A stretch of DNA of 64,000 bases from the NCBI GenBank assembly GCA_038501195.1, contig JBBPUQ010000013.1, positions 1-64,000 of the forward strand. The letters are read 5' to 3'. The position numbers and the translations under genes are program-made. Positions within the stretch are counted from its first letter, which is position 1. Each line of letters starts with the position of its first letter. Positions 1-9,586 of this stretch are shown here, one piece after another. Under the pieces are notes generated by a model. It was not told the origin of the DNA. It worked only from the letters and a program-made list of their open reading frames with translations, and ran no database searches. This DNA comes from Nemania diffusa. Lineage: Eukaryota; Ascomycota; Sordariomycetes; Xylariales; Xylariaceae.

Positions 1-2
1 TT

Positions 3-1153
3 GAGGGTGACATCTCTAAATGCTTCGACTCCATAGACCATACAAGATTAATGAGCATACTAGGAGAGAGGATCAAAGACGGGAGGTTCCTCAGCTTGAT
101 TCGTAAAGCCCTGAAAGCATCGACATCATTAAAGTGGAATTTGACGTAGGTACTAAGGCTACGATAAATCCAGAGTACAAACGTTTAAGCAGCAGAAAGG
201 ATAGAACGGATTCAGTGGAAGAGAAGAAAAGAATACACAAATCGCTAATACGAATGCCATCCAAACTACATATAGACCCAAACTTCAAAAAGATGGAATA
301 TGTAAGATACGCCGATGACTGAATTATAGGTGTTAGAGGGTCCCTTGAAGATTGCAAAGCCATAGTAAACAAAATCGACGGTTTTATCAAAGATGAGTTA
401 AATCTAGATCTATCAAAAGAGAAGACGAAGATCACTAATGCGGGTAAAGAAGTCGCAAAGTTCTTATCGGTTAACATTCACAGAAAAACGCATAGAACCT
501 TCAGAAACAATAATGGTATAATTCGTAGAAATGTGAACAATCTTCGGCTAGCAGCTCCTATCCAATCCATATCGAAAAAGTTGAATACACATTATTTCCT
601 TAAAGGGAATCTCCCATATCCTAAATTTAAATGAATGGGGGAAGATAAGAATACCATTATACTATTATATAACTCAGTCTATAGAGGGATCGTTAACTAC
701 TACCGTTTCGTAGATAATTTTAATGAGCTATCGTCTAAAATACACTTTATAATCAAAAATTCATGTGCAAGGCTTCTTGCAGCAAAATTTAAGACTACCC
801 AAGCGAAAATCTACAAGAAATATGGAAAAAATCTCAAAGGGGAGGATAAACATTCTTTCATAGATATTACCCTGGGTGTAAGAACAAACGCATTCTCCGC
901 AAACTCTAAAGACACACTATTTAAGTTTAACGCAGAAGGTTTATCTAAAGCCAACTTGGAAGGGTTAGCACGTGCCGTATGTGAATCAGAGTATCGTGTA
1001 GAAATGCACCATATTAGAATGATGAAGGATCTTGATCCAAAGAAGAGCCTGAGCCTGATTGATAGACTTATGATAAAAAAAAGAAGAAAGCAGATTCCTC
1101 TCTGTCGAAAATGTCATATGGAGTACCACAGCAGTAAGAAAAAGCAACAGTAA
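3..1153 (+). pseudogene. Group II intron reverse transcriptase/maturase-HNH, internally deleted
   Basis: Frame 3 begins [13 protein letters not shown] (RT domain 3) and runs to KALKAS, then hits a stop. The protein resumes in another frame at VEFDVG (about 134), passes YVRYADDW (RT domain 5 with intact YADD, then a TGA Trp), a maturase X-like region (LLYNSVYRGIVNYYRF) and an HNH endonuclease tail (CESEYRVEMHHIRMMKDL ... CRKCHMEYH). Compared with the related protein at 42142-43863, about 45 residues spanning RT domain 4 (the PQGS..SPILSNIYL block) are missing and the frame is shifted at the junction. The conserved D/X and HNH parts remain readable. An RT without domain 4 is unlikely to be active, so I call it a pseudogene. 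Confidence 0.85.
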
Positions 1154-1198
1154 AACTCCCTCCCACCCTCTAAATTACAGGTAATTCTAGACCTATTG

Positions 1199-1242
1199 TG
1201 GAGAGCCGTATGATGGGAAACTATCACGTACGGTTCGGGAAA
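1199..1242 (+). ncRNA. Group II intron domain V
   Basis: The hairpin GAGCCGTATG...GAAA...CGTACGGTTC is the canonical catalytic domain V with its AGC triad-like base and GAAA-type tip. Domain VI and the 3' splice site follow within 40 nt. It matches the domain V sequences at 3216-3260, 9149-9190 and 43897-43940. Confidence 0.85.
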
Positions 1243-1282
1243 AGGGCATATAGTTGGTAAAAGACTATGTGTCCTAGTTCAT

Positions 1283-1387
1283 TTGTTAGGATCCGCCTTA
1301 TTATATGCAAATTCTGGAACAACTAATTTGGATGGTTTATATATTATTACTAGTATAAGTGATAATATTAATTATTGTGGGGTTTGA
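1283..1387 (+). CDS. nad2: NADH dehydrogenase subunit 2, internal exon (35 codons)
   Basis: Nad2 is a membrane subunit of respiratory complex I (proton-pumping arm). This exon reads [20 protein letters not shown]..., a conserved Nad2 stretch, and ends in phase 0 at GTT TGA (Val-Trp with TGA as Trp). It is bounded by group II introns on both sides: upstream intron ends ...TTCAT, downstream intron starts GTGCG. The next exon (3485) continues [20 protein letters not shown] in the same phase. The N-terminal exon(s) lie before the window. Confidence 0.9.
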   Translation: MLGSALLYANSGTTNLDGLYIITSISDNINYCGV

Positions 1388-2458
1388 GTGCGCCCTCTAA
1401 ATTATATATTCCGTAGTGCCAAAGGGCATCATCCACGTGGTAACGGCACGGCTAACCAACCGTGCCCGAAGGTATATTATCCTCTACAAAGTGTAAGTAG
1501 CTTATTATTTAGTAATCAAGTTTTAAATGTACAGAAAAGATTCTATTCAGCTTCTAACCTTAAATTAAACAAAGATGAAGCATACTTCAAGAGTTTTATT
1601 TCTGGTTTCATAGATGCTGAAGGTTCTTTTGGTATTCAAGTTCCCAAATATGAAACAAATTTGGTAGGTTGAAGTGTAAAACTAGTTTTCGACCTGAATC
1701 TGCATAAAAAAGATATGGTCTTGTTAGAAAACATTCAAAAATGTTTAGGTATAGGAAAAATCTATGCATTACGTAAGGATTATATTCATTATAACATAAA
1801 TAGTATGAGAGATTTAAAAATTCTTATAGATCATTTGGAATGTTATCCTTTAATAACTCAAAAGTTAGCTGACTATAAAATATTTAAGCAAGTCTATAAT
1901 CTGGTTTTAAATAAAGAACATTTAACTTTAGAAGGATTACGAAAAATAATAGCTCTAAAAGCTTCGTTTAATTTAGGTTTATCTGAAAAATTGAAACTAG
2001 AGTTTCCAGATGTTATTCCAGTAGCTAGACCATTAGTATCAACTCTATCAATAAAAGATGCAGGTTGATTAGCTGGATTCGTATCTGGTGAGGGTTGTTT
2101 TATGATTGTAATGAGAAAAGCTAATAATTATTCTGCAGGCTTCCAGATCTCTTTATCTTTCGTTGTTGTTCAACATGATCGTGATGAGTTATTATTACAA
2201 AAATTTATTGAATACTTTGGTTGTGGAATTCTTTATCGTAAAAAAGAAGTTTTTGAATATAGAGTAACTAAATTATCTGATTTTGTAGAAAAAATTCTAC
2301 CTTTTTTCGATAAATACCCTATTTTAGGTATTAAGTCCCTAGATTATCAGGATTTTTGTAAGGTAATTAAATTGATGCAAACTCAAGCTCATTTAAGTAA
2401 AACAGGAGTTGATGAAATTCGTTCTATAAAAAATGGTATGAACAGAAAAAGAAGTTAA
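1388..2458 (+). CDS. LAGLIDADG homing endonuclease, exon-fused, intact in code 4
   Basis: The reading frame continues directly from the nad2 exon through the intron 5' end and is open to TAA at 2456-2458, using TGA as Trp at two sites. Two LAGLIDADG helices are seen: ISGFIDAEGSFGI (about residue 78) and LAGFVSGEGCFMI (about residue 230), each with an acidic catalytic residue. The second half carries the usual LSDFVEKILPFFDKYPILG block and the NGMNRKRS tail of this family. The product is expected to cleave intronless nad2 alleles and may also act as maturase. It probably needs proteolytic release from the Nad2 N-terminus. About 356 residues, normal for a double-motif enzyme. Confidence 0.85.
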
Positions 2459-3215
2459 ATTTAATCTTTTTTTGAAGCTAAAGAGTGGCTACGATTTCAA
2501 AGGGAGCTCAAAGGGAGCTGGTAAATACGAGGTATTCATAAATTTAGATAAATTAAAATTACTTACACTTTTAACAAGGGAGGACAATATAGGATGTAAA
2601 AGAAGTGGTTTACCCAAAGTTGAAAGATGGAGGGGACAATAGCATGCCACTAAAGGGTTTCTTAGGAAAGGTTTACTTTCTAAAAGTTATCCAACTTATA
2701 TTTGTTATGGCGGTTTCTTACCAGCTTTCCAATAATTAGCTTCGGTAGTTCGCGTATACTACCAGAGCTAAAGCTCTTTGATTGGTTATCAAACGATCAA
2801 TCAAACCTTCCATAGAGCAATGGTTACTTAGCTTTTCCTTCGAAGGAGGAAAGGTTAGGGACAGAGTTGTGCGCCTAAGACAAATCAAATTGAGCGGAAT
2901 ATTAATGAATTGGGGATTTCCTAAGGGGCAGTAAGCCCTAAGTTAGTACTAGAGACTAACTAACTAAATGTTGGAAACGGAGAGCTCGTAGTATTTTCAA
3001 CCTAGTTATTAACTGGGTTGAAAAGAGAGCCAGTTGATTATCATGTATATAGGAGTAACTTAATAATTTATTAAGAAAAAGTTACATATAACCTAAATAC
3101 ATAACGGTACACGAGAAGAAAGTGCGAGTTAATAAATATGTGTATTTAAATAACGAGGGGGAAGATTGTATCAAAACCTCACCGTCAGTGAAATAATTTG
3201 AAAAAAATAATCAAG

Positions 3216-3260
3216 GGTGAGCCGTATGCATTGAAAGATGCACGTACGGTTCTGGAAGGG
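3216..3260 (+). ncRNA. Group II intron domain V
   Basis: GAGCCGTATGC...GAAAGATGCACGTACGGTTC forms the domain V stem-loop. It proves that the intron holding the LAGLIDADG ORF is group II. The 3' exon follows about 225 nt later, so domain VI or a spacer is longer than usual here. Confidence 0.8.
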
Positions 3261-3484
3261 GTCCGGAGTTGCCAGGCTGAGTAAAGTGGCAAGGAATCAT
3301 GATAAAAACATTAGATATGTACGATATTTTTCCTATCTTAAGCTAATTCGATCTACATAATTTATAAGTAAAATTAATAAGGTCAGCAGAATAGGCGAAG
3401 GGTAAAGATATAAGTATATTTAAGTGCATAGTCATATTTGGGTCAAACTAGAATAAGCTCACGGTGCTACCGATAACCTCTAAC

Positions 3485-4210
3485 TATAAACCACATTATA
3501 TAAATTTCTCTCTACTTATTTTTAGTATAGGATTCTTATTTAAAGTTAGTGCTGCACCTTTTCATTTTTGATCTCCTGAAGTTTATGACGCTATCCCGAC
3601 TATAGTTACTACTTTTGTAGCTATTATCGCGAAAATATCCATCTTTATTTTGTTATTAGAAATAGTGTATTTTACAAGTAATTCATTTTCTGATTTTAAT
3701 TGAACTTTTGGTTTGTTAATGAGTTCTTTATTATCTTTAATAATAGGTACAGTAGTAGGTTTAACACAATTTAGAGTAAAAAGGCTATTAGCATACAGTA
3801 CAATAAGTCATGTAGGTTTTATATTATTAGCTTTAAGTATAACAAGTATAGAATCAATACAAGCTTTTGTGTTTTATTTAATGCAATACTCAATAAGTAA
3901 TTTAAATGCATTTATTATATTAGTAGCAATTGGATTTTCTTACTATTTTTATGTTGCAGATAATAAAGAACATAAAGAATTATTAGATAAAAATAATTCT
4001 CCTGTTCAATTAATAAGTCAATTAAGAGGTTATTTTTATGTTAACCCTATTTTAGCCTTAAGTTTAGCTATTACTATTTTTTCTTTTGTAGGTGTTCCGC
4101 CGCTTGTCGGATTTTTTGCAAAACAGATGGTATTAAGTGCTGCTTTAGATGGTGGTTATGTATTTTTATCTTTAGTTGCAATATTAACTAGCGTAGTAGG
4201 TGCTGTCTAC
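3485..4210 (+). CDS. nad2: NADH dehydrogenase subunit 2, main exon
   Basis: Reads [21 protein letters not shown] then the conserved [17 protein letters not shown] (TGA Trp), [46 protein letters not shown] and [21 protein letters not shown], ending [11 protein letters not shown]. This covers the proton_antiporter-like core of Nad2 with many transmembrane helices. It ends in phase 0 at TAC (4208-4210) just before a group II 5' end GTGTG. The frame stays open into the intron, so the intron ORF is exon-fused. Nothing in the exon looks damaged. Confidence 0.95.
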
Positions 4211-5790
4211 GTGTGCCCTTTAATTATTATAACGCCCGGGTCATTAAACCTTACCTTTGAAACATTAAAATTTATAGGGTATAAACCTGTCAACTTATCC
4301 GATTTCGAAATGAATAGGGGAGTGCAGCATGTTGATAAAAGCTCAACTGTCAGTAGTATATTAGCAGTGTTTTTATACGTAGTCTCATATTTGCTGATCA
4401 TAGCTCAGGTACCTCTTTCTCATGTCAAATTTAATCTCCCGGTCAACTTTGTACCAGTTACATTACCAAGGGTAATGGTGCCGATGATATCTCTAAAAAG
4501 TAGACTTAGTAGATATATATTTTTTGGCAGACCAGAGACAACTAGTCTAAGGGAGTTGGCTAAAAGAGAGATAACAGACGTTATAGTAAGAACTGGGGAT
4601 CTCCTAAGGGAAGTAATTCCTAAAATAAGGTTTAAACTTATTTCAATAAAAAATTACTTTTTTATTGGGAGACGGAGTTTTCGTAGTATCAGCGGTTATG
4701 ACCGTCGAGAAGGAAAACAGAATCTAATCAATAAGTTTAGTTCGGCTTGTACTAGCTTAGGTTTAATATCATACAAGCGAACTAGACCTCTATTAGTAAG
4801 AACAGAAGAGTTTATGGTTAAGTGAACTCTAGGTAAAATAAGATATATTTCGAATGAAAAAATAGGATACAGCAATCCACAAATAAAATCTAATATTAAT
4901 TCTTGATTTATAACAGGTTTCACAGATGCGGAGGGAATGTTTGGTGCTAGCCTTATAAAATCATCTAATACTCGTTTAGGATGAACAATACATCTTAATT
5001 TCCAAATCGGGTTTATAAAAAAGAGCTAGAGTTTTTGAAGGAGATTCAAGCTACTTTAGGTGGAGTTGGTTCAATATCTGAGCAAGGAGATGTAGCGTAT
5101 TTCAGGGTACAATCTTTTGAACAAATTTATAATGTAATAGTCCCTTTTTTCGATAAATACCCCTTGATCACTCAAAAGCTAGCCGATTATATCTTGTTCA
5201 GAGAAATAGTTATGAAGATGATGCAAAAAGAACATCTTAATAAGAAGGGTTTTCAAGAAATTGTAAATATTAGAGCTTCACTTAATTTAGGACTATCTGA
5301 GAACTTAAAAGCTACTTACCCTAGAACTATACCAGTGTCTCGGCCGCTTGTAGAAAATAGCCAAATACCAGATCCCGAGTGAATAGCGGGGTTTACCTCT
5401 GGTGAGGGTTGTTTCTACGTTGGAGCGTGAAAAGCGCCAGATAGACGATTAGGAGTCAGAGTAGCTATAAAATTTTCGATTACTCAACATTCTCGTGATG
5501 AGCTATTAATGAGTAGTTTAGTCTATTATTTTGAATCAGGGTCTTATTCTTTAAGAAATAATCTGAATAAGGGGGAATTTGTAGTAGCAAAATTTGGTGA
5601 TATAACTGAAAAAATTATTCCATTCTTTTGCAAGTATAAGATCAGAGGTGTTAAATCCTTGGATTTTCAAGATTGATGCCGAGTGGCCGAATTAATGAAA
5701 GTTAATAGTCATTTAACTCCTGAAGGGTTAGACCAAATTCGTCGAATTAAAGATGGTATGAACAAAGGTAGGAAAGTTAATATGGAACTG
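4211..5790 (+). pseudogene. LAGLIDADG module fused to nad2 exon, one frameshift
   Basis: Directly after the nad2 exon comes an unusual ~220-residue leader with one hydrophobic stretch ([18 protein letters not shown]), then SWFITGFTDAEGMFGA, the first LAGLIDADG motif (about 4903). At about 5010 a 1-nt indel shifts the frame. The protein continues as KEIQATLGGVG...ASLNLGLSENLK, then WIAGFTSGEGCFYV (second motif, about 5381) and FCKYKIRGVKSLDFQDW...IRRIKDGMNKGRK. With the frame corrected it is a normal double-motif HEG. Downstream it continues without a stop into RT-like sequence. No group I core lies between leader and RT, so this HEG looks inserted into the RT ORF. Confidence 0.75.
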
Positions 5791-6880
5791 CAAGCTCAAA
5801 ATTTTGAGCCTCGCGACCTCACGATCCTGACCCTAGATTCTGGATCTTCTGAATCAAATTTAGAGTTGTTGCACACAAAAAAGATCTCCAAAGTATATGA
5901 GGCTAAACTTAGCTCTTTAGATAATCAAATAAAAAAAACGGCTAGGTTGAATATAATTTTAGAATCCAAGATGGAAAAGGTATTTCATCCTCTTAGTTTT
6001 GGGTTTAATAGACCGGTAGATCCGTCCATGATGCTTTAAGCGTGGTACAAAGAATGATGGGGATCTCTTGAATGATAGAGGGAGATATAGAACTGAAAAA
6101 TTTTTCGAGTATATATCGCCATAGATTAACTCAAATTTTTAGTAAATATATTAAACCTGATAAGACTTTGATTAATTTTTATATGATGCTTTACAAATTA
6201 AGATATCTTGAACAACCTAAGTTTAAGCACTCTCTAACAGGAGTAATAACTGCCTTATACCCTTGTAGATCTGGAGGCGCGGACTATATTTATCCGTTGT
6301 TTGCCAATCTTTTCTTGACGCCTTTTGATGAGTATACGGATAAATTAAAAAAAGAATTCTATAATTTACCTATTTCAAACAACCCTTCTTTGGAGGCAGT
6401 AAGAGTAGAACGTAAAATTAACTACGTACGATATGGAAATAAATTCATAGTAGGATTATCCGGTAGTTATAATGATGCGATTTTTGTGAGAGACTCCCTT
6501 AAAGATTTCTTAGTTAAAGAATTATATTTGACTTTAAATAAGGATAAAATTATAAGTTTAAATAGTAATTATTCCAAAAAAGGAGCGGTGCCTCTTTTTT
6601 TAGGATATTATTTAAGAATTCCCTCTTATTCACAGTATTTAGCCAGTCGGAGTGTTTACAGATCTACGCTACGGCTTTCCCCTCTGGACCGCCCAGGCGA
6701 CTCATTGAGCCTGCGGAAGTCGCCGCCAGGGCTAATACTTTCAACTAGAAAGCTAAAATTAATTGTACCTAAAAAGGTAGTTAAGGAATGACTTATTTCT
6801 AAAGGATTAGTTGATATGGGCTCTAGGAAAGCCCTAAATCGGCCTTTATTGCCAAATTCCGGGGACGCCTTAAAGCTTAT
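5791..6880 (+). pseudogene. Group II reverse transcriptase/maturase, first part, degenerate
   Basis: In frame with the preceding HEG it reads ...LNIILESKMEKVFHPLSFGFNR.VDPSMML then TAA at 6037-6039, and continues WYKEWWGSLEWMIEGDIELKNFSSIYRHRL, which is RT domain 2-3 (FGFRPGRS..., EGDI) by pattern. The domain 4 PQG motif is replaced by CRSGGADYIYPLFANLFL. The catalytic YADD is YGNK in KINYVRYGNKFIVGLSGS (about 6415-6465). Then LFLGYYLRI and WLISKGLVDMGSRKALNRPLLPN lead into domain X. The in-frame stop and missing Asp pair mean the polymerase is dead; maturase function could have persisted after RT loss. The C-terminal half resumes at 8573 after a group I intron. Confidence 0.7.
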
Positions 6881-8615
6881 AATACTAAGCCATATATGAA
6901 AATATATGAGTGGCTGAATTAATTACTCAGATATAGTAATAAGTTATAAGATGATGGAAACTGAAATAGGTAATCGCGGATCTAAATTAGATAATGTTTT
7001 ATCTGTAAAAAGAGCAACGAGCAGATGGTAGTAGACTAATAAATAAGGAGGTAGCTACCTCCAGTATTAAAAGTTTAAGGTGTGCTCTAACGGATTTCAA
7101 AAGAAATTATCAGATCAAAATCCTTACTAACCTTACATTAATTAATCAAACATTAATTAGAACTTATTTTACTTATTCTACTTTTTCTAATAATGATAAA
7201 TTAAATCCTTTAATTATTACAGGGTTTTCAGAGGCTAAATCTTCTTCTATTAAGTGAGGAGTTCGTTATTTTAGTAACACTGCTATTTTCCAAGTAAGGA
7301 AGGTAAAACAAGTATATTGTAACAATGAAGATTGCGGTTTAAAGCATTTAGGATATAAATTTAAAAGTTCTGACTATGAGCAGGCAAGAACTGAATTTGA
7401 CAGAGATAATACTAGACCGAGTTTAACTGCAGAAACTATAACAAAAATTCTTAATGAAAAACCCAGTGATTTAGCTATTGCATTTAAAAATAATCCCGAG
7501 GCTTTAAGAGATCGGCGTGAAAAACTAATTCTTCGCAGTGAAGAATTAGCAGAACAGGAATTTAGTTATTTAACGAAAAAAAATAATTATGTATTCTATG
7601 AGGAGTTAAAAAAAGACCCGACATTATGTCAAAAAGATTTTATTGGTAAATTATTAGCTAGTTCGAAAGGTGATAAAGCATCCACTCAACGCGTGAATTC
7701 TACAGAAAACAGCCTAAAATTTTTCGAAGATCACCCACTTATTAGTAGTTTATCGCAATCTTCTTATAAAATGCTAAAAAAAAGTATTGAATCACATGAT
7801 ATTGCCTCAGAATATCTTAAAACTAGAAGACAAGATGTAGAGTCTTGAGCTTCAAAACCTAATAATAGTGCGTCAATAGATAAAGAGCTACATAATAACT
7901 CTTTAACTATTCTAAGTCCTCAATATATTCCCGGGAAGGGTAATCCCCAAGTTCAAGATGCTGCTTTGCGAGCAAAGCCTAAACTAAGCGAGGCTACTAT
8001 GCAGCCGGGAACTAAAAGATCCATATCTTCTTCTAATGAAACATCAATGCAAGCAGGAGAATCATCTAAAAGTTTCAAAAGACCTCGGACTGGAAATAGC
8101 CCTATTCTTGATGGTGTTTATAAAGGTGGAAATAAGCCATTCAAAAAAAGTGTAGAAAATAATCTAGAAACTCCAAACAGCTGCAAACCTGATGGACCTT
8201 TCAAAACGAATTTTTTGGAAAATATTGATTTTCACATACCTAGCCATATAAAAGTTCGGTGTTTAGGTATTGATTTGAAGATACCTACTATAAATGCCCC
8301 AGGTCTAGAAATAAATAGCTTGATAAGCTGTTTGATAGATCTACCTATAAATTATCATGAAATACTATATCTAAGTGTTATACTTATAATAAAAGTGATA
8401 GTTTATTTAATAAATTATGACCCAACGTGAATAATTTATTTTAGTTATTATGTTGTTGGACCTATAAAACGTTTTATAAATAAAGTAAAGAACCTTATTA
8501 GAAAGAAATAAAGTAAGAAAGAAAGTAAGAAAGAAAGAAATTAATTAATTAAATAATTAATGTTTGTATGTTAAATTTGAAGTCGGTCCATTTTGACGGC
8601 CTATGTCAAAATGGA
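6845..8615 (+). mobile_element. Group I intron nested inside a group II maturase ORF
   Basis: From about 6850: a P-like element CCGGGGACGCCTTAAAGC, Q TTACTCAGATATAGTAA, R-side GGTAATCGCGGATCTAAA, GAGCAACGAGCAGATGG and S-like AAGGTGTGCTCTAA. They have the same order and near-identical sequence as the cox2 intron cores at 18355-18580 and 25155-25500. A 1.3-kb ORF follows, then a hairpin TCCATTTTGACGGCCTATG/TCAAAATGGA (8587-8615). Sequence before and after belongs to one maturase, so removal of this intron would rejoin it. Exact splice sites are not resolved. Confidence 0.65.
7099..8511 (+). CDS. Unrecognised ORF in the nested group I intron, degenerate LAGLIDADG start plus novel C-terminus
   Basis: Open in code 4 from the end of the group I core to TAA at 8509-8511 (about 470 codons; TGA used as Trp at three or more sites). 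No convincing start codon was chosen, and the frame is open upstream into the core. Near the N-terminus NPLIITGFSEAKSSSIKWGV resembles a first LAGLIDADG motif in which the acidic residues are lost. The rest does not look like a HEG. It is hydrophilic and charged (EKLILRSEELAEQEFSYL), has a low-complexity basic stretch around SSKSFKRPRTGN, and ends in a hydrophobic helix pair (EILYLSVILIIKVIVYL, WIIYFSYYVVGPI) with a basic tail. I do not recognise the family. Confidence 0.6.
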
Positions 8616-9004
8616 CTTCCGTGAATCCACAAGGAAAACCCAAGTATATAGGTAAATGAATCTATTTATCTGATAGTGAAATTATACAACGGTATAATAA
8701 CATCATGGTAGGTCTGATTAATTATTACAAGATGGGAGAGAATAGACGGGATCTTAATGAGGCTATTTATATTATTAAATATTCTCTTCTTCATACTATA
8801 GGAGCCAAACACAGAATGAGTCTTAATAAAGTCATTATAAAATATACTCTAGATAAAGTTTATAATAAATTAGGTATAAAGTCAGATGGAAAATATATTA
8901 TAACCTTCAACTACCCTAAATCTCTTTCTGCTTCTTACCTGGACGATAAATATACCAAACAACCACCAAAATTTGATCCTTTTTTAATAAAGACGGAGGA
9001 TTAA
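8573..9004 (+). pseudogene. C-terminal maturase (domain X) segment of the split group II RT
   Basis: In code 4: GKPKYIGKWIYLSDSEIIQRYNNIMVGLINYY, then SLLHTIGAKHRMSLNKVIIKYTLDKVYNKLGI. The block LxxxEII..YN.I..GL.NYY...L.Y.....L.....T.A.K is the signature of maturase domain X. It continues logically from the half-domain that ends near 6836 and lies just upstream of the group II domain V (9149). It is in a different frame from the first part, which is irrelevant if the group I intron between them is spliced. No HNH domain follows. Confidence 0.7.
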
Positions 9005-9148
9005 ATAGAATATAAAGAAGGGTGGAACACTGCATATCTTATTCATACTACTGACAGTAAGGTTGCCTTACTTATAATCCCTGCTTTGCAGGGATACGGA
9101 GAAATATATCTTATGGCAATAAAATCCTAAAATTGTTATAGATTGATT

Positions 9149-9190
9149 CGAGAGCCGTATGCGGGGAAACTCGCACGTACGGTTCGGAGG
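9149..9190 (+). ncRNA. Group II intron domain V
   Basis: GAGAGCCGTATGCGGGGAAACTCGCACGTACGGTTCGG is a clean domain V. It defines the outer nad2 intron as group II although a complete group I core lies upstream within it. Confidence 0.85.
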
Positions 9191-9316
9191 GAGCGTTATA
9201 TATAGACCTAACAGGTAGGTTGTGCAACACGTTACACGTGTTTATATAAACCTTTGAGGGTTACATAAACGTGTTGAACTAATACCTTACACTAAGGTGT
9301 TGTAATGCGACCCAAC

Positions 9317-9586
9317 TACCTTAATATTATAAAAGAAATTTTCTTTTATAAACCTGAATATAAAATAAATTCTTTATTAAAAGATAGAAAATTATTAGGT
9401 TATATTTATAATAATAATGATACTTTAATAAAAAATTTAGATTTCAAATATAATAATATAGTTATGTCTAGCCCTATATCTATAACAATATCTAGTATAA
9501 CTTTAATAATATTATTATTTATATTTTTAAACAAAGAATGATTAAATATGGGTACTATCTTAGTACAGATTTTATTTAATAATTAA
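9317..9586 (+). CDS. nad2: NADH dehydrogenase subunit 2, last exon
   Basis: Starts YLNIIKEIFFYKPEYKINSLLKDRKLLGY and ends ...FLNKEWLNMGTILVQILFNN with TAA at 9584-9586; the Trp is TGA. The hydrophobic C-terminal helix SSITLIILLFIFL is typical of fungal Nad2. The stop abuts the nad3 ATG at 9587 with no spacer, which supports a nad2-nad3 co-transcript as in many fungi. Confidence 0.92.

Larger units (their letters stand above)
1..1282 (+). mobile_element. Group II intron in nad2, 3' portion (truncated by window start)
   Basis: The window opens inside a group II intron. Its ORF (reverse transcriptase remnant) is followed by a recognisable domain V at 1199-1242 and a 3' end ...CTAGTTCAT at 1282, which matches the AY terminal rule for group II introns. 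The 3' exon, nad2, starts at 1283 (TTG TTA GGA). The same CTAGTTCAY 3' terminus occurs in the nad5 group II intron at 44784, and their RT/HNH proteins are similar, so the two introns are related. The 5' end lies outside the window. Confidence 0.85.
1388..3484 (+). mobile_element. Group II intron in nad2 carrying a LAGLIDADG ORF
   Basis: The boundaries are group II-like: 5' GTGCG at 1388, 3' AC at 3483-3484, and a clear domain V at 3216-3260. Yet the ORF inside is a LAGLIDADG homing endonuclease, not an RT. No group I P/Q/R/S core was found inside. Group II introns with LAGLIDADG ORFs are known in fungal mitochondria, mainly in rRNA genes. About 750 nt between the ORF stop (2458) and domain V would hold the ribozyme domains. 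Confidence 0.75.
4211..9316 (+). mobile_element. Group II intron in nad2, 5.1 kb, with LAGLIDADG/RT ORF and nested group I intron
   Basis: 5' end GTGTG at 4211, 3' end AC at 9315-9316, domain V at 9149-9190. Exons on either side join as ...TSVVGAVY / YLNIIKEIFFY, the expected Nad2 sequence. Inside are an exon-fused LAGLIDADG module (4211-5790), the first part of an RT/maturase (about 5791-6850), a complete group I core (6850-7095) with its own ORF (to 8511), and then the C-terminal maturase segment (8573-9004). The layout reads as a group I intron inserted in the maturase ORF of a group II intron. Confidence 0.75.

Noticed and set aside
91..477. Minus-strand ORFs opposite RT and HEG genes (for example 91-477, 4207-4401, 43419-43640)
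   Set aside because: They are shadows of better supported + strand genes and lack recognisable motifs.
3713..4825. Reading TGA as stop, giving many short independent genes
   Set aside because: Conserved Trp positions in Nad2, Nad5, Cox2 and Cob are TGA; fragments join into full proteins under code 4.
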